From positions 3,906,001 to 3,970,000 of the forward strand of contig JAHLEZ010000001.1 in assembly GCA_020726505.1 (NCBI GenBank): a stretch of DNA of 64,000 nucleotides. The letters are read 5' to 3'. This DNA is from Leptodontidium sp. MPI-SDFR-AT-0119. Taxonomy: Eukaryota > Ascomycota > Leotiomycetes > Helotiales > Leptodontidiaceae. The translations under genes and the position numbers were made by a program. Every line of letters begins with the position of its first letter. Position 1 is the first letter of the stretch. Positions 35,570 to 45,760 of this stretch are shown in pieces. The notes beneath the pieces are model-generated. The model worked only from the letters and a program-made list of their open reading frames with translations, searched no databases and was not told the DNA's origin.

Positions 35570-36698
35570 AGGTTGGGTCTGAACATCATGAGGGCGTTAC
35601 ACGTTGAACGGGGAGTGGGTTGATTACGGCAGGTGAGGCGAAAAGATTTGTCTCAAACCATTTGGGGTATGATTCTAGTAGAACATGGTCAATTTTGCAA
35701 ATGATAGCTTGAGTCGCTTCTTGCATAAAGATCCCAAGGTCGTACTTTGCCCTCTTATCAACTTTTCAATGACAGTGACATTAATTTCGCGATAACTGTA
35801 TATTCGATGTCCTTCGCTGGAAATATATACCACATAGGGGCAGATCGAGGTAGAAATCAATGCCTGGTTCTGGCTGAGCTGCTCTGCGCGGTGGCTGCTA
35901 TATTCAATGTCTTTGAATTGGAACATGAGATTCTAGAGAAGCACAAGATGAGATATAAAGTTGCGAGGTCGATTAGCGTGCTTAAATTATATCAATTTCA
36001 CTTCCTGTGGAAAGTAGAAAATACGAGAGTTGAACGTGAGGTTGGACTGTTCTTTTCTGCAAGGAAGAAATGCGTACGGATTGCAGCGATCAAAGAAGCA
36101 TACCCATCTGAACTGATGGTATAAAATGAGCACATGGTTCTCAAGTGATGATTAATTGGCAAAGAAGGAGGTCCTCGCTTGCGTTTCTAGCTGCGGGGGT
36201 TGGGGGGGGGGAGTTTGAACCCTTTCTCGCTTAATCGACCTTGGCTTCAGTCGAAGCGAGTTCTTATTTCAAAATGGTCTGGAAGTAAACAACCGAGCTG
36301 ATAAATACTTCCCCCTCCAATTCCATCTAGCAAAAGCTCACAAATACACTCATATACTTCTTTGGTCTAAGGTTGCAGCTTCGAAGGCCCGAAAGCCAAG
36401 AACAGCTCCTGAATCGCCGTGGGGTGTCAAACCCCTGCAAGTCGCTCTCAGCTTCGTACCCAGTCGGGCGGAGTTTGCAGTTACCTACTACAACATAAGG
36501 CGTGGCGATAGAGATGCAAGTGATTCAATCGATGTATAGTGATTCCAGCTCCTCTTGAAACCTAGAGGCAAGTTCCTACACAGTATTGGAGATATTGCTT
36601 CGAAAGGTTCGACTGTGGTAAGCATCCCAAATACGTGTTAGAAGAGTGATTAACAGAATTCATGTCAATGTATTTACAGCAGAAGAGATCGTCTAGAT

Positions 36699-38727
36699 CT
36701 AGGTACAAGTACCGAAAGCGATTTGGCATCCAACTGAAAGACCGCAAAATGTAGACGTGCTGCCACAGTTCCCCTTAATCGAGCAGCAGGCACCAAATAA
36801 GCTACCACTACATTCCGCATTTGAAGTGGAAGCAGAACTACACTTTCCATTAGTGCTTGTCGGGGTATAAGTGCAAAAGGTAGGTTAGCATAAGTTAGAA
36901 ACAGCACAGAAGGCAACAGAACTCCCACAATTCCCCTTCGCTAAGTAACAGATTCCAAAAGTACTCCCTGTACAAGAAGCTTTTGAAGCCGATGCCGGTC
37001 CACACTTTCCATCGATACTAATAGCAGAACACATGCCAAAATTGGGTTGACATAGATTGTCAATAGCGCAGAACGCCGCTGAACTGCCGCAGTTTCCTTT
37101 TATAGAACAGCAGTCCCCAAACGTGCTGCCAATACAGGACGCACCAGGGACTGACGCTGAACCGCATTTCCCATCAGTGGAGGTAGGAGTACATTTGCCA
37201 AAAAGGGACTGGCATACATTGGCGATAGCGCAAAAAGCTGCTAAAACACTACAATTTCTCTTCACAGAACAACACTCGCCAAAGGTGCTACCAGCACAGG
37301 ACGCTTCTATAAAATATGTAAAGCTGCATTTGCCGTCGGTAGTCACAGGAGTGCAAGAACTGAACGTGGCCTGGCACCCATTCGGAGTGCCGCAATAGTC
37401 AAGTGTAGTAGAGCAGCATTGGCCGAAGGATTGGGAGCAACTCATAGTTAGCATTGCCATTTTCAATAGAGTTTTCAGAGAGCTTATCTAAGAGGTTAGA
37501 AATATTCTTGAAGTGATGAGGAGGATATATGATCATGGATAGAATCCAACCTCTAATCTCCCGAAGCTGTCGTGAAGGAAAATAATGAACTCGGAGAACA
37601 CTTACTACTACCAGCACAAGTCGCTCCGATAGCCGATGCTGCACCACACTTCCCATCAAGACTGATAGGAGGGCCGACGTCGCATGTACTAAAAGTTTTC
37701 TGGCACATAGCCGGTGCGCATAATGAGGAAGTCCATCCGTATTGCCTAGCAGTCGAACAGCAGTTCCCAAAAGCACTGCCCGCACAAGTCGCCTTCTTTG
37801 GAGAGGAGTGACCGCACATTCTATCGAGACTGACTAGCGAGGTAGAAGTCAGAGCACTGGTACTAGATAACGATGTTGATGTTGATATCGTAGAGATAGA
37901 AATACTAGTACTTGGTATCACCCCTTTGTATACGTTAATACGTCCCGTACCTCCACAGATTTGCGCTGAGTTGCCCGCACAAGCTATATTATAGTCCGTC
38001 GAGTTTGCCAGTTTATTCGCAACGTAATCGCCGCACCAGCATTGGGACCCCGCTTCAAGGCCGGCATACGTCAAGAGACTGGAATAACAGGCCATTTGGC
38101 ATTTCTCGACAGTCATTACATTGTCACCGCCGGCGAGGCTTGTCCGCGTCGGCAGAGTAGAGGGTGTAGAGTCCAAATAACATCCAAGTGGCGCCTACTG
38201 CGGTTTTACCGTGCTCATAGCCGTAGCGGAGGAGGTGGTGCTGGACTTCGTACTGGCCATTAATGATTTGACAGATGTGGAACTTTTTGGGGCACTATTG
38301 ACCTCAACGCAGTAAGAACGCTCCTTCCAGTTGCCGCAAGTGCTTGTAATAGAGGGATTCCAAAGCATCATATCTGCAATACTGACTCGAAAGGCGTTTA
38401 GGATGCAGTCGCAGGTGAGTCCCTCGTAGTTGTCATACCACCAAGTGCAGTATTTTGTAGTGGTACTGTCCTACAATTGACGTCAAATTTGGCATAATAT
38501 CAATAAGCAGCATTGAACAGAAGCCAGGGGATGAAAGGCAGAGAAGCTTCTTGCTTCGAAGTAATTCAAACAACGCCTCCACCTCACGATCTTGTACAAA
38601 AGAAGAAGAAGAAGAAAACTGTGGTGGGATTACATACGTATGGCATGTTGGGTTGTGAGCCTGCAGAAACGACTGTGGGGATTGTCCATAGAAAAGCCCA
38701 TGATAGCTGCAGCATGATCGAGACCAT
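36699..38727 (-). pseudogene. Broken secreted LysM-WSC-CBM18 (x6) chitin-binding protein gene
   Basis: The start at 38725-38727 gives a clear signal peptide (MVSIMLQLSWAFLWTIPTVVS) in exon 38638-38727. After an intron (38471-38637) comes a LysM domain (KYCTWWYDNYEGLTCDCILN then MLWNPSITSTCGNWKERSYC), which binds N-acetylglucosamine polymers. A Ser/Thr linker runs into an in-frame TAG at 38195-38197. Beyond it the same frame encodes a WSC domain (LGCYLDST through QICGGTGRINVYKG) and then hevein-type CBM18 units. The next junction is odd: the strong GTAAGT donor at 37605 gives a phase that does not match the following reading frame (from about 37440). A second in-frame stop (TAA, 36885-36887) interrupts the fifth of six CBM18 units, and the frame then continues to a TAG at 36699. 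Two cysteines of unit 5 are replaced by Tyr. So the full-length protein cannot be made; the first two exons could still give a secreted 121-residue LysM-only product. Confidence 0.85.
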
Positions 38728-39958
38728 CTTTCTCCTGTTAAGTGAATAAGACAATGAAGTCAAGATACGGTGGGTGAAATACTGCAGAACCTGTAACGAA
38801 AGTACTGTGAAAAACTTTCAGCATTTGGATAGAAGAGGATTTGGGGGTGGGGGGTGCAGCATACTGTAACGCGCGAGAAATGCTCAGCTCCCTCGCTCAC
38901 CTGCAAACTATAATATAAAAAAGAATCGCAGGCAGCCCACGCAGGCCGCCAATCGTCCAAGTACGGAAACTAGTCGTTTATCCTGCATATCCGACGTCTG
39001 TATATCCACATCCAGAAGCTAGTCAGTGGTAACGCGGACGTGCATCTGAATAGAGTCAACAAATTTCCCGAGTGTTGTATACGAGCCATGACCAGGCAGC
39101 TCGTAGCCGAACGTTGTTGGTTGTCTCGGAAGCATGTGGAATGGGTAAAATCAAGCCTGCCAGTTTTATAGGCAGGTGCTTGCTATCTCTTGGCTTTGAT
39201 CTCATTTGGGCTTGTCTTTGCCTTGGCACTTCTGTTTCTTGATAACACTTTCTGCAACCGGCCGGCGGGTCCGTCGAGATTGCATCGCTGCATATGGACG
39301 ACGGCATCCCATATCCGTTACCAATTCTGCACTCACAACTTTTTGAGTAAGTAAAAGCAGCAATATTGCTGTCGAGTTGTGGCTTGACAATATTCGGTAA
39401 TTCCTCACGAATTTCGAAATGTCCAGGTTCCGGCAGGATCGCGCAGTTATTCTTTACGGTGTGTCAGAATACTGTTTTCTACGGCCTGACGGTAGAAAAA
39501 GCTCATTTAGGAGAAGACGCAGTGACCAGGAAAAATTTTCAAAATTCAACTGCACGGGCGATCTAAGCGGTCTGCGCGATGTGAGAGCCTCTGAAACACA
39601 TGAGGCAATTCCAAGCATAAATACTTGTAGCAGTATGCATTGTAGTTTTATAGCTAGATCCGAAAATCATCCGCCTGTTTGACCAAATTCATCGAATAAA
39701 TGCATATCAAAACAACACACAAACCTCACCAAATGAACCTTCATCTAATACAGAAGTAAGCTAAATAAACATTCTCACCTACGAAAGTGGAATTCACACG
39801 CCACCTAGCTTAGCCGCACGCTCTACGTTCCAGAAGAAATGTGTTTCTGATAGCTATATGCGGTCGAAATATGCTTCTCATACAGAGAGGTATGAAGTAG
39901 ATAAAGGCTTGGCAGGATTAAGTCAATATGGTCTAAAATCACTTTCGGGTTTCCGTGT
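38728..39958. other. Upstream flank of the LysM gene, no intact gene
   Basis: AT-rich sequence between two minus-strand gene remnants. The first 150 bases upstream of the LysM start contain a TTAACAG acceptor-like site at about 38736-38742 that could end a leader intron. The remaining frames (39056-39408 minus, 39366-39682 plus) have no recognisable domain. Confidence 0.5.
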
Positions 39959-41300
39959 CTACTTCTTCGCCAGACATAGGGTCCGTACTTTAGAAATCCT
40001 GCTCAAATCCCCTCTAATAGGCGTTAAAGTCTCTAGCTCCTTGCTTGTCATCCCACGACGGGCTCTAGCAGCATCTATGAATGACTTCCTAGATCCTCTA
40101 CCACCAAGCAAAGAACTAAAGAGAGTGAAAACCGCACTCGTGGGATCTTCGACAATGCCGTGAATGCTTAACGCAATATTGTTAATGTCCCCTATGAAAT
40201 TGATAAAACTCCGTAGTGTAACCATTCCCGCTACGTCCGCGAGCTCGCCAACCCCTGGGATTAACATTAAGATGCCCATGATGAAGTTCAAGATTATCTC
40301 CTTTCGTTAGGCTGCTGTTATCTCCTTGGCTATTTCCACTACCTTGTCTATGCTTTGCACCGCAGAGTAAGTCCTGGGGTAGACGAGTGATAAATTAGCT
40401 CTGAATTTAGAAAATCTTGGGAAAAGGATAAGACATGTCTTGAGATTAGTAAAGTTTGTCCAGGAAGTAAAATCATGGGCTCTTCCATATACTCACATGA
40501 GAGCGGGGACGGATGCTGCATCACACAAGTCAGACTACATAACCCCCTCGAAATTATCGTCTATCCACTCCTCTTTTCGGGTCAGTTGTGCTGCGTTTCT
40601 CGTGTTGTCATAAGTGCCACTGATAAGATCTTTAGGGTCTAGTACTTGGAAAGAAGCAGCGGGAACTGGGAATCTTGACTATACCACCTTTAATTAAATT
40701 GCATCGCAGTCAGACTGCCAATATCCCCTGTTGCGTCGAGCAGTGTAGTCTCTAAAGACAATTCAAGAAAGGTCGATTTCATACTTCTTCGCGACATCAG
40801 CTTTGAAGCCGTGGACATTAGTGCAAGTGTATGCAATCTAGTCCACAATAGCTTAGCTTGTCCCGTCCGGGATCGAGGTGGGACAAGTCTTTGCTGTTAC
40901 TACACGGGACGGCTGGGCAGATACAATAGTCTTCAGCCGGGCAACACGTGCTGCCGCAGCAAAGCTGATATGTAGTGGTAACACACGTGAAAAATCCGGA
41001 GGCTTGGTCTCCTGCCATGTAAGCTATTAGCTGTAAAGGAACAAGTTGCTTAATGTGTTCGGTGTATATCTTGAACTTGCTGTCGTATCCTTTTGAAATC
41101 GTTTCGGTATATTTATTAAGCGAGTCATTTATTGTTACGATCTCGGCATCTACTAGATATTTGTCTAGGCATTAATCTGGGATGTTTGTAACCGCAGGCA
41201 TGACCTGCGTGATGTTTCGATATATCCCAGAGCACGGCGAGTCAAGTATATACGGCTCATTATCGTCATTTTCGTCCCTAGTCTTAGGTCTACAGAGACT
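39959..41300 (-). pseudogene. C-terminal half of a killer-toxin-like GH18 (subgroup C type) chitinase, decayed
   Basis: Minus-strand translation shows segments in the right order for the region after the catalytic barrel of large fungal GH18 chitinases. They are NDDNEPYILDSPCSGIY, KYLVDAEIVTINDSLNKYTE with SKGYDSKFKIYTEHIKQLVP, a Cys-rich stretch (QLCCGSTCCPAEDYC), FKADVAKKYEIDLS, WIDDNFEGVM with SDLCDAASVPAL, and the hydrophobic tail FIMGILMLIPGVGELADVAG. The frame is broken by at least five stops: 41172-41174, 40838-40840, 40763-40765, 40535-40537 and 40307-40309. One intron is still recognisable (GTGAGT after DAASVPALM, acceptor CCCCAG). The catalytic domain with its DxxDxDxE motif is absent; instead a GH55-like remnant abuts the 5' end. 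Many codon changes are of the CpA-to-TpA type. This is a dead fragment. The family assignment rests on remembered landmarks of these chitinases. Confidence 0.72.
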
Positions 41301-41319
41301 AGCTAAAGGTAGAAAGCTA

Positions 41320-41773
41320 TTACTTGGCAGAGGATGACAAGAGCCATGCATTAGTAATGGATGTAAATGAGTGCTCTTTCTTGTTCGTATTGTCCTTAGC
41401 TAAAACCGGAGTCCCAGAGCGCGTGTTAATCATCTCTAAAGTACCTATAGTGTATAGATTGTAAAGCCATACACTACTTCCTAGTATTTGAACCACTCGC
41501 TGTGTACAGTCCTGCGCGTCTACACATGGTTGGAACCACTACTTGGTGTTAGATACAATATTTCGTTGGAGAACAAGACTTTCGGACATCTACGGGCCAG
41601 CAGGTGGAAGTAAGGAAAGCTCAGAGTGGAAATATACTCACGTTGTAAATCCTGGCGCCAGCTATGTGTATATTCTCCGAACCCACGATTCTCAGCCCCT
41701 ATGAAACTGCACAGTGGGGCGACGTGACGGCATTGTAGTCTGAGAAGTCGGGGTCGCCATTAAACAGCCTAAC
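41320..41773 (-). pseudogene. C-terminal fragment of a GH55-like exo-beta-1,3-glucanase, decayed
   Basis: Two exon remnants, 41642-41773 and 41320-41538, are separated by a credible intron (GTGAGT, branch CTAACACC, acceptor AAGTAG). They read GLRIVGSENIHIAGARIYN and, after the splice, WFQPCVDAQDCTQRVVQIL, then LYNLYTIGTLEMIN and a tail ending at TAA 41320-41322. This matches the last beta-helix coils of GH55 / pectate-lyase-superfamily glucanases of filamentous fungi, secreted enzymes acting on beta-1,3-glucan. An in-frame TAG at 41699-41701 breaks exon one. I could not follow the gene upstream of 41773, so the bulk of the protein is missing. It abuts the GH18 remnant on the same strand. Confidence 0.6.
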
Positions 41774-42571
41774 CTAATTATCACAACACCCGGGTCAGTA
41801 TACCATAAAGCAGATCAATATAAGTACGTGCCTACCAGTATTCGTCTAATGCAGAAGGAGATGAGAGATGGAAATATAAAGGGTTGCAAATCAGGAGGGC
41901 CTGACTTTAGGAAGTCGTTAGTCAAGAACAAGATATCCCTGAATTTAGACCTGATTCGGAGCTGTAGTGAAAAACAAAGGGGGCCTTCGATATCTCTGAC
42001 GAAGAGGAGGGAATAGTGCTGCACACAATAAAAGAAAAATAAGGATGAGTGGATGTCTGTTGAACTTTTTACTTGATTTATTTCTGCTTCGAGATTCGAA
42101 GCGATTCGATTCAACTCAGAATTACTCGCTACTCAGCTAACTAGAATAGACAAAAGAATATCTTTTCCCTTGAAGAGGGCGACTCATCCATCATCCATCA
42201 TATTTCTCTGTACAATATGCAAGTTGTGCGTGTGTAAGCTTTGCGTTCCGCAGAAGATAGTTCCCAAGCCGCTTATATACCTCCCACCTATCCTGTCCAC
42301 TGATGCTCCTCGCCGCATGCCTATCCTACCCTATCCTATCCTTTCCTATGTGCATGCAGTACTTCTATATGCAAGCTTTGCCCAAACGCCAATATCCAAA
42401 ACACGAAAGCCGCTTCGCTCCAATCCCCAATCCTTTCCTTTTCAACACCCATTATCCTAACCTTGTTTTAGATGCTAGTGGTATACACCCATATATGTGA
42501 ACGCCGCGCTAAAAGCAGAAACCCGAAATTTGGACCAGATCAGATCAGGCCAGATGCCTCGCTGTACAACA
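41774..42571. other. Intergenic, AT-rich, between glucanase fragment and palH
   Basis: Sequence that should have carried the rest of the glucanase gene but shows no further recognisable coding segment, followed by the palH 3' UTR. Frames such as 41815-42114 (minus) are not protein-like. Confidence 0.5.
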
Positions 42572-44941
42572 CTAGTCATCTTCGTCGGGAGATCGCGGTC
42601 TTCGAGGAGGAGCTGGGATGCTCGTCACAGAAAGGCCGTCGGGTCTCCGTAAGGATGAAGGTGACCGTGGTTGAATTGGACTGCTGCGGGCACTGCCGAT
42701 GAAGCTTAGAGGTGTTACCCGCTGTATCTCGATGGGAGATACAGGTGAGATAGCCCCATTTGCTTCGCGATCCTGTGGCAGAGCAGTGACGAAGGATATT
42801 GCTCCACGCTGGTGAATGGAGTGTCCGTTCAAATCATCTGGTCTATATGGGTCGCTTAGGCGTTGTGGTTGCGGGTGACGGGACCTTTCACCTTCTTCTA
42901 CAATAGGTGCTGTCATCCGGGTTGCCACGCTAATCGATCGCTCTGCCATTGGGCGTTCTGCTGGTTGCTGTGTCTGTGGGTGCTGCTCTCTGCGCTCGGC
43001 GTCCTCTAGCTCTTCAAGAGTGGTGGCAAGATCCCTTCTCCGAGGAGGAGCTGGAATAACTGTTACAGGTAGAGGCCCAACGGTATTACTGACTCTGCTC
43101 TTGTCGCGGAGTTTCTCGGCTTGCGTTGCGGCAAAGTCCTCAAGTCGTGCTCGGACATCCCAAACGCTGGATGGGCCATGTGCATTAGCTGCCTCTTGGG
43201 TTTTAGCGGTTTGTGCAGACACTTGCGGCGGGGGTTCTCGTCCTCTTCTTCGGAATGGGTTGGCTTTTGCTATAGCATCCCAAGCGCTCGTCTGTTGTGG
43301 TGGTGGAGGCTCTGTGCCGTATCCTTCCTCCATTCGCTCCACGATAGACTTCTTCTCCAAGTCGTCACTTGAATCTCTACGAAGGCTTGGAGCGCGGATG
43401 ACCTCTGCACTGTTGTGTCTCGATAATTCCGTCGGCCTCATGCTCTCTCTCGTGTTCTCTCTGATTGGTGGAGTTGCTTCACTGATCGGGTGATATCGAA
43501 TGGCATACACCGTACTCTCCGCGCTTGCCGAGTCTGTTCTACTGATGGGCGTCGCGGCAGCTGGTGGCCGGGTCGGCCACAGAGGAGGTCGTGGTCGTGG
43601 TCCTCTCTTATTCCGCGTGGTTCCATCACCCCTCGTTCTACCATTCTCAACATCTTGTTTGGCACGAGGCCGATATCGATGTGCAAGTCCAGCGACACTA
43701 GGCCATGACCTACCATTGGAGCTTGTGATAGCAGCTCCACCACCGTCATGATCTCCGTCATCACCCTTCCCTGACTTTCTGTTTTTCCAGTGGTCGGTCG
43801 AGGTACAGTTAGCATCTAACATCTCGTCTCCATCGAACACCTCTCGTCCTAGGACACCATCCTTCTTATCATCTCTTTCCAATGCTTCGATTCGTTCAAC
43901 CCATTCCCAAACCACAACACTGGCTGCCGCTGCTCCAACCCATCGCACGTAGTCTCCCCATCCAGCCAGAGATGGTTGTGATATATCCAAAACAAAAAAG
44001 ACCACCGGTATCAACACCGACACGAGCGATAGCAATGACACCAAACACATGTTCTTCATCTGAACATGATAGAAAGCGAACTGCTTCTTGGTGATGGAGT
44101 AATATATAACCCATGCTGCGTACAACAAGCTCAGTGCCAATTGGAAAAGGTATGCTAGTGCTGGAATGGCATCGACGAAACTGTGAGGCCGTGAGTTGCC
44201 GTTATATACGAAATTGTTGAGGATACTGAAAAGGACATCGAGACTGATGAGAGCAAAAGCTGTCCACTTGATAATAATTTTCTCCCTTTGTCGTGGAAAG
44301 AGTCTTATCAAGGTCTGGGCTTGCGCGAGCCATAGGAACGTATCGGAGATAACGCGTATGATCTTCAACTCCAGGCCATCCTCAACTTCACTCTGCAATG
44401 CTGCAGCGTCCATGTATCCAACCTCATACTGTTGCTCGGCCACTCGGAAGGTATCCGCGGTCGCGATGGTGAGTGATATCGCTACGGTCAGCGCTGCCAC
44501 CTTCTGGAGCCATGGTCGACCTCCAATTCCGATGCCCGCATCACTTGCTGACGGACCGTTTGTGAAACCGCGTCGTCCGAGAACCACTGCACCTTCCCGC
44601 AAGAACGTCCTCGGAGTGATGAAGAGCATTATCACGAGCATGTAGGCAATCACCGTCGCAGCAGCCAGCGCGTAGCATTCGGGTATCGTCGAGGCGTAGA
44701 AGGGATCACGAAAGTCGGTCCAACTCGGAGAACCGGCACCGGCGAGGATGGTGTCACTGCTACCAGTGCATTCGGGCTGGAAGATGGCATCGGATGTGAG
44801 GGTAATGATGTTGTCGACTCCGAGTTTGAGGACTCCATTCGAGGGGAGGGTAAAAGGAGTACAATGCGGCGTCGAGGTGGCTGTCGAGGTCCGGCTGGGC
44901 CTCGCAATGTTGATGATCTGTCGTACCTCCATGTTCATCAT
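42572..44941 (-). CDS. palH: Ambient-pH sensor PalH/RIM21
   Basis: This seven-helix plasma-membrane protein triggers the Pal/Rim pathway at alkaline pH through the arrestin PalF, ending in PacC activation. A single exon of 789 codons begins MMNMEVRQIINIARPS (initiation at either of the first two Met is possible). An extracellular N-terminal region with Cys residues (about 1-87) precedes helices at about 88-108, 148-165, 192-212, 224-243, 257-280, 296-318 and 331-349. DTFRVAEQQYEVGYMDAA and SDTFLWLAQAQTLIRLFPRQ are hallmark PalH segments. The 440-residue cytoplasmic tail is rich in Ser, Arg and Pro and carries Arg-rich low-complexity motifs, as expected for the PalF-binding tail. The gene is intact although it borders the decayed region. 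Confidence 0.95.
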   Translation of the reverse strand: MMNMEVRQIINIARPSRTSTATSTPHCTPFTLPSNGVLKLGVDNIITLTSDAIFQPECTGSSDTILAGAGSPSWTDFRDPFYASTIPECYALAAATVIAYMLVIMLFITPRTFLREGAVVLGRRGFTNGPSASDAGIGIGGRPWLQKVAALTVAISLTIATADTFRVAEQQYEVGYMDAAALQSEVEDGLELKIIRVISDTFLWLAQAQTLIRLFPRQREKIIIKWTAFALISLDVLFSILNNFVYNGNSRPHSFVDAIPALAYLFQLALSLLYAAWVIYYSITKKQFAFYHVQMKNMCLVSLLSLVSVLIPVVFFVLDISQPSLAGWGDYVRWVGAAAASVVVWEWVERIEALERDDKKDGVLGREVFDGDEMLDANCTSTDHWKNRKSGKGDDGDHDGGGAAITSSNGRSWPSVAGLAHRYRPRAKQDVENGRTRGDGTTRNKRGPRPRPPLWPTRPPAAATPISRTDSASAESTVYAIRYHPISEATPPIRENTRESMRPTELSRHNSAEVIRAPSLRRDSSDDLEKKSIVERMEEGYGTEPPPPQQTSAWDAIAKANPFRRRGREPPPQVSAQTAKTQEAANAHGPSSVWDVRARLEDFAATQAEKLRDKSRVSNTVGPLPVTVIPAPPRRRDLATTLEELEDAERREQHPQTQQPAERPMAERSISVATRMTAPIVEEGERSRHPQPQRLSDPYRPDDLNGHSIHQRGAISFVTALPQDREANGAISPVSPIEIQRVTPLSFIGSARSSPIQPRSPSSLRRPDGLSVTSIPAPPRRPRSPDEDD

Positions 44942-45389
44942 GTCGCGGCCCTGCCGCTGGAATTGATCAGTCGCTCAATGGGAGTTGGTTGACATTGTAG
45001 ACGTTGATTTCAATATAGGTGGCGGAGGAGCGAGTCGATCGAGTCGTGGACTGTAGCGGGCGGGCGCAATCAACAACCGGGTCAACGGGATAGCAGCAGA
45101 CGGGTGTGTACAGGTGTTCGAGAATTGTTAAAGATACAGCGGTGGTGAGCGAGTCTAGATGAGATGAGATATTCCTGCTTGGTCGGTCGTCTGTTGTCTG
45201 TGGTCGTCTCTCATGGGTGAAGAAGTCAGTCAGACGGGATGCGAGGGGGAGGATGGATGTATTGGACTTGGTTTCATTGGGGGGCAGTGGCAGTCTAGGT
45301 AGGTAGCGTAGGGACAGTGCAGCGCTGTGCAGAAGGAGCAGGAGCAGCGTGCCAGTGCCGTGTCAGGCAGGAGTGGCTGTGGCAGCCAG

Positions 45390-45425
45390 GACCGGGCAGG
45401 GCAGGACAGGGCAGGGCAGGCCAGG
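45390..45425. repeat. GGGCA-type tandem repeat
   Basis: Repeated GGGCAGGGCAGGACA units in the GC-rich sequence upstream of palH. Confidence 0.8.
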
Positions 45426-45600
45426 GGGGCATCTCACCTCTCAGTCTCAAGGCTCAAGACTCAAGCCCCCTGCACCCCCCAATAAGCTTTGGGCAAAAGT
45501 GTCGGCCGTCGGCGGAGATCCAGTCAGTCCCAAGTGGTCTCTGCAGTCGAGCTGCGGTCCAAATGCAGTTAGTTTAGTCTAGTCCAGTCCCTGTTTCCAC

Positions 45601-45622
45601 CACGGCCACGGCCACGGCCACA
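45601..45622. repeat. CACGGC hexanucleotide repeat
   Basis: About three and a half copies of CACGGC upstream of palH. Confidence 0.8.
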
Positions 45623-45744
45623 CCCACATCCGATGGGAATGGAATCGAACTATTGAACTATTGTACTTTTCCACTTTTACCTACATACTTGGGCTACCTT
45701 CCCCTGCCTTCCCCTGCCTTGCCTTCATTTGTACACGATTTATG

Positions 45745-45760
45745 ATAATAATAATAATAA
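45745..45760. repeat. (ATA)n trinucleotide repeat
   Basis: About five ATA units in the palH-AHA1 interval. Confidence 0.8.

Larger units (their letters stand above)
34087..36698. other. Intergenic, repeat-bearing, no gene recognised
   Basis: The 3' flank of the ABC transporter gene followed by AT-rich sequence. It contains GATG-type microsatellite sequence (34567-34800) and a 12-bp tandem duplication (35539-35569). Open frames such as 35747-36124 have no domain. It borders the decayed chitin-gene region. Confidence 0.5.

Noticed and set aside
38191..38209. Treating the TAG between LysM and WSC as part of a tiny intron
   Set aside because: GTAAAACCGCAGTAG would be a 15-nt intron, far below fungal minimum size; other donors upstream give the wrong phase.
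43020..43493. 157-codon plus-strand frame inside palH
   Set aside because: Antisense of the Arg/Ser/Pro-rich PalH tail; no motif.
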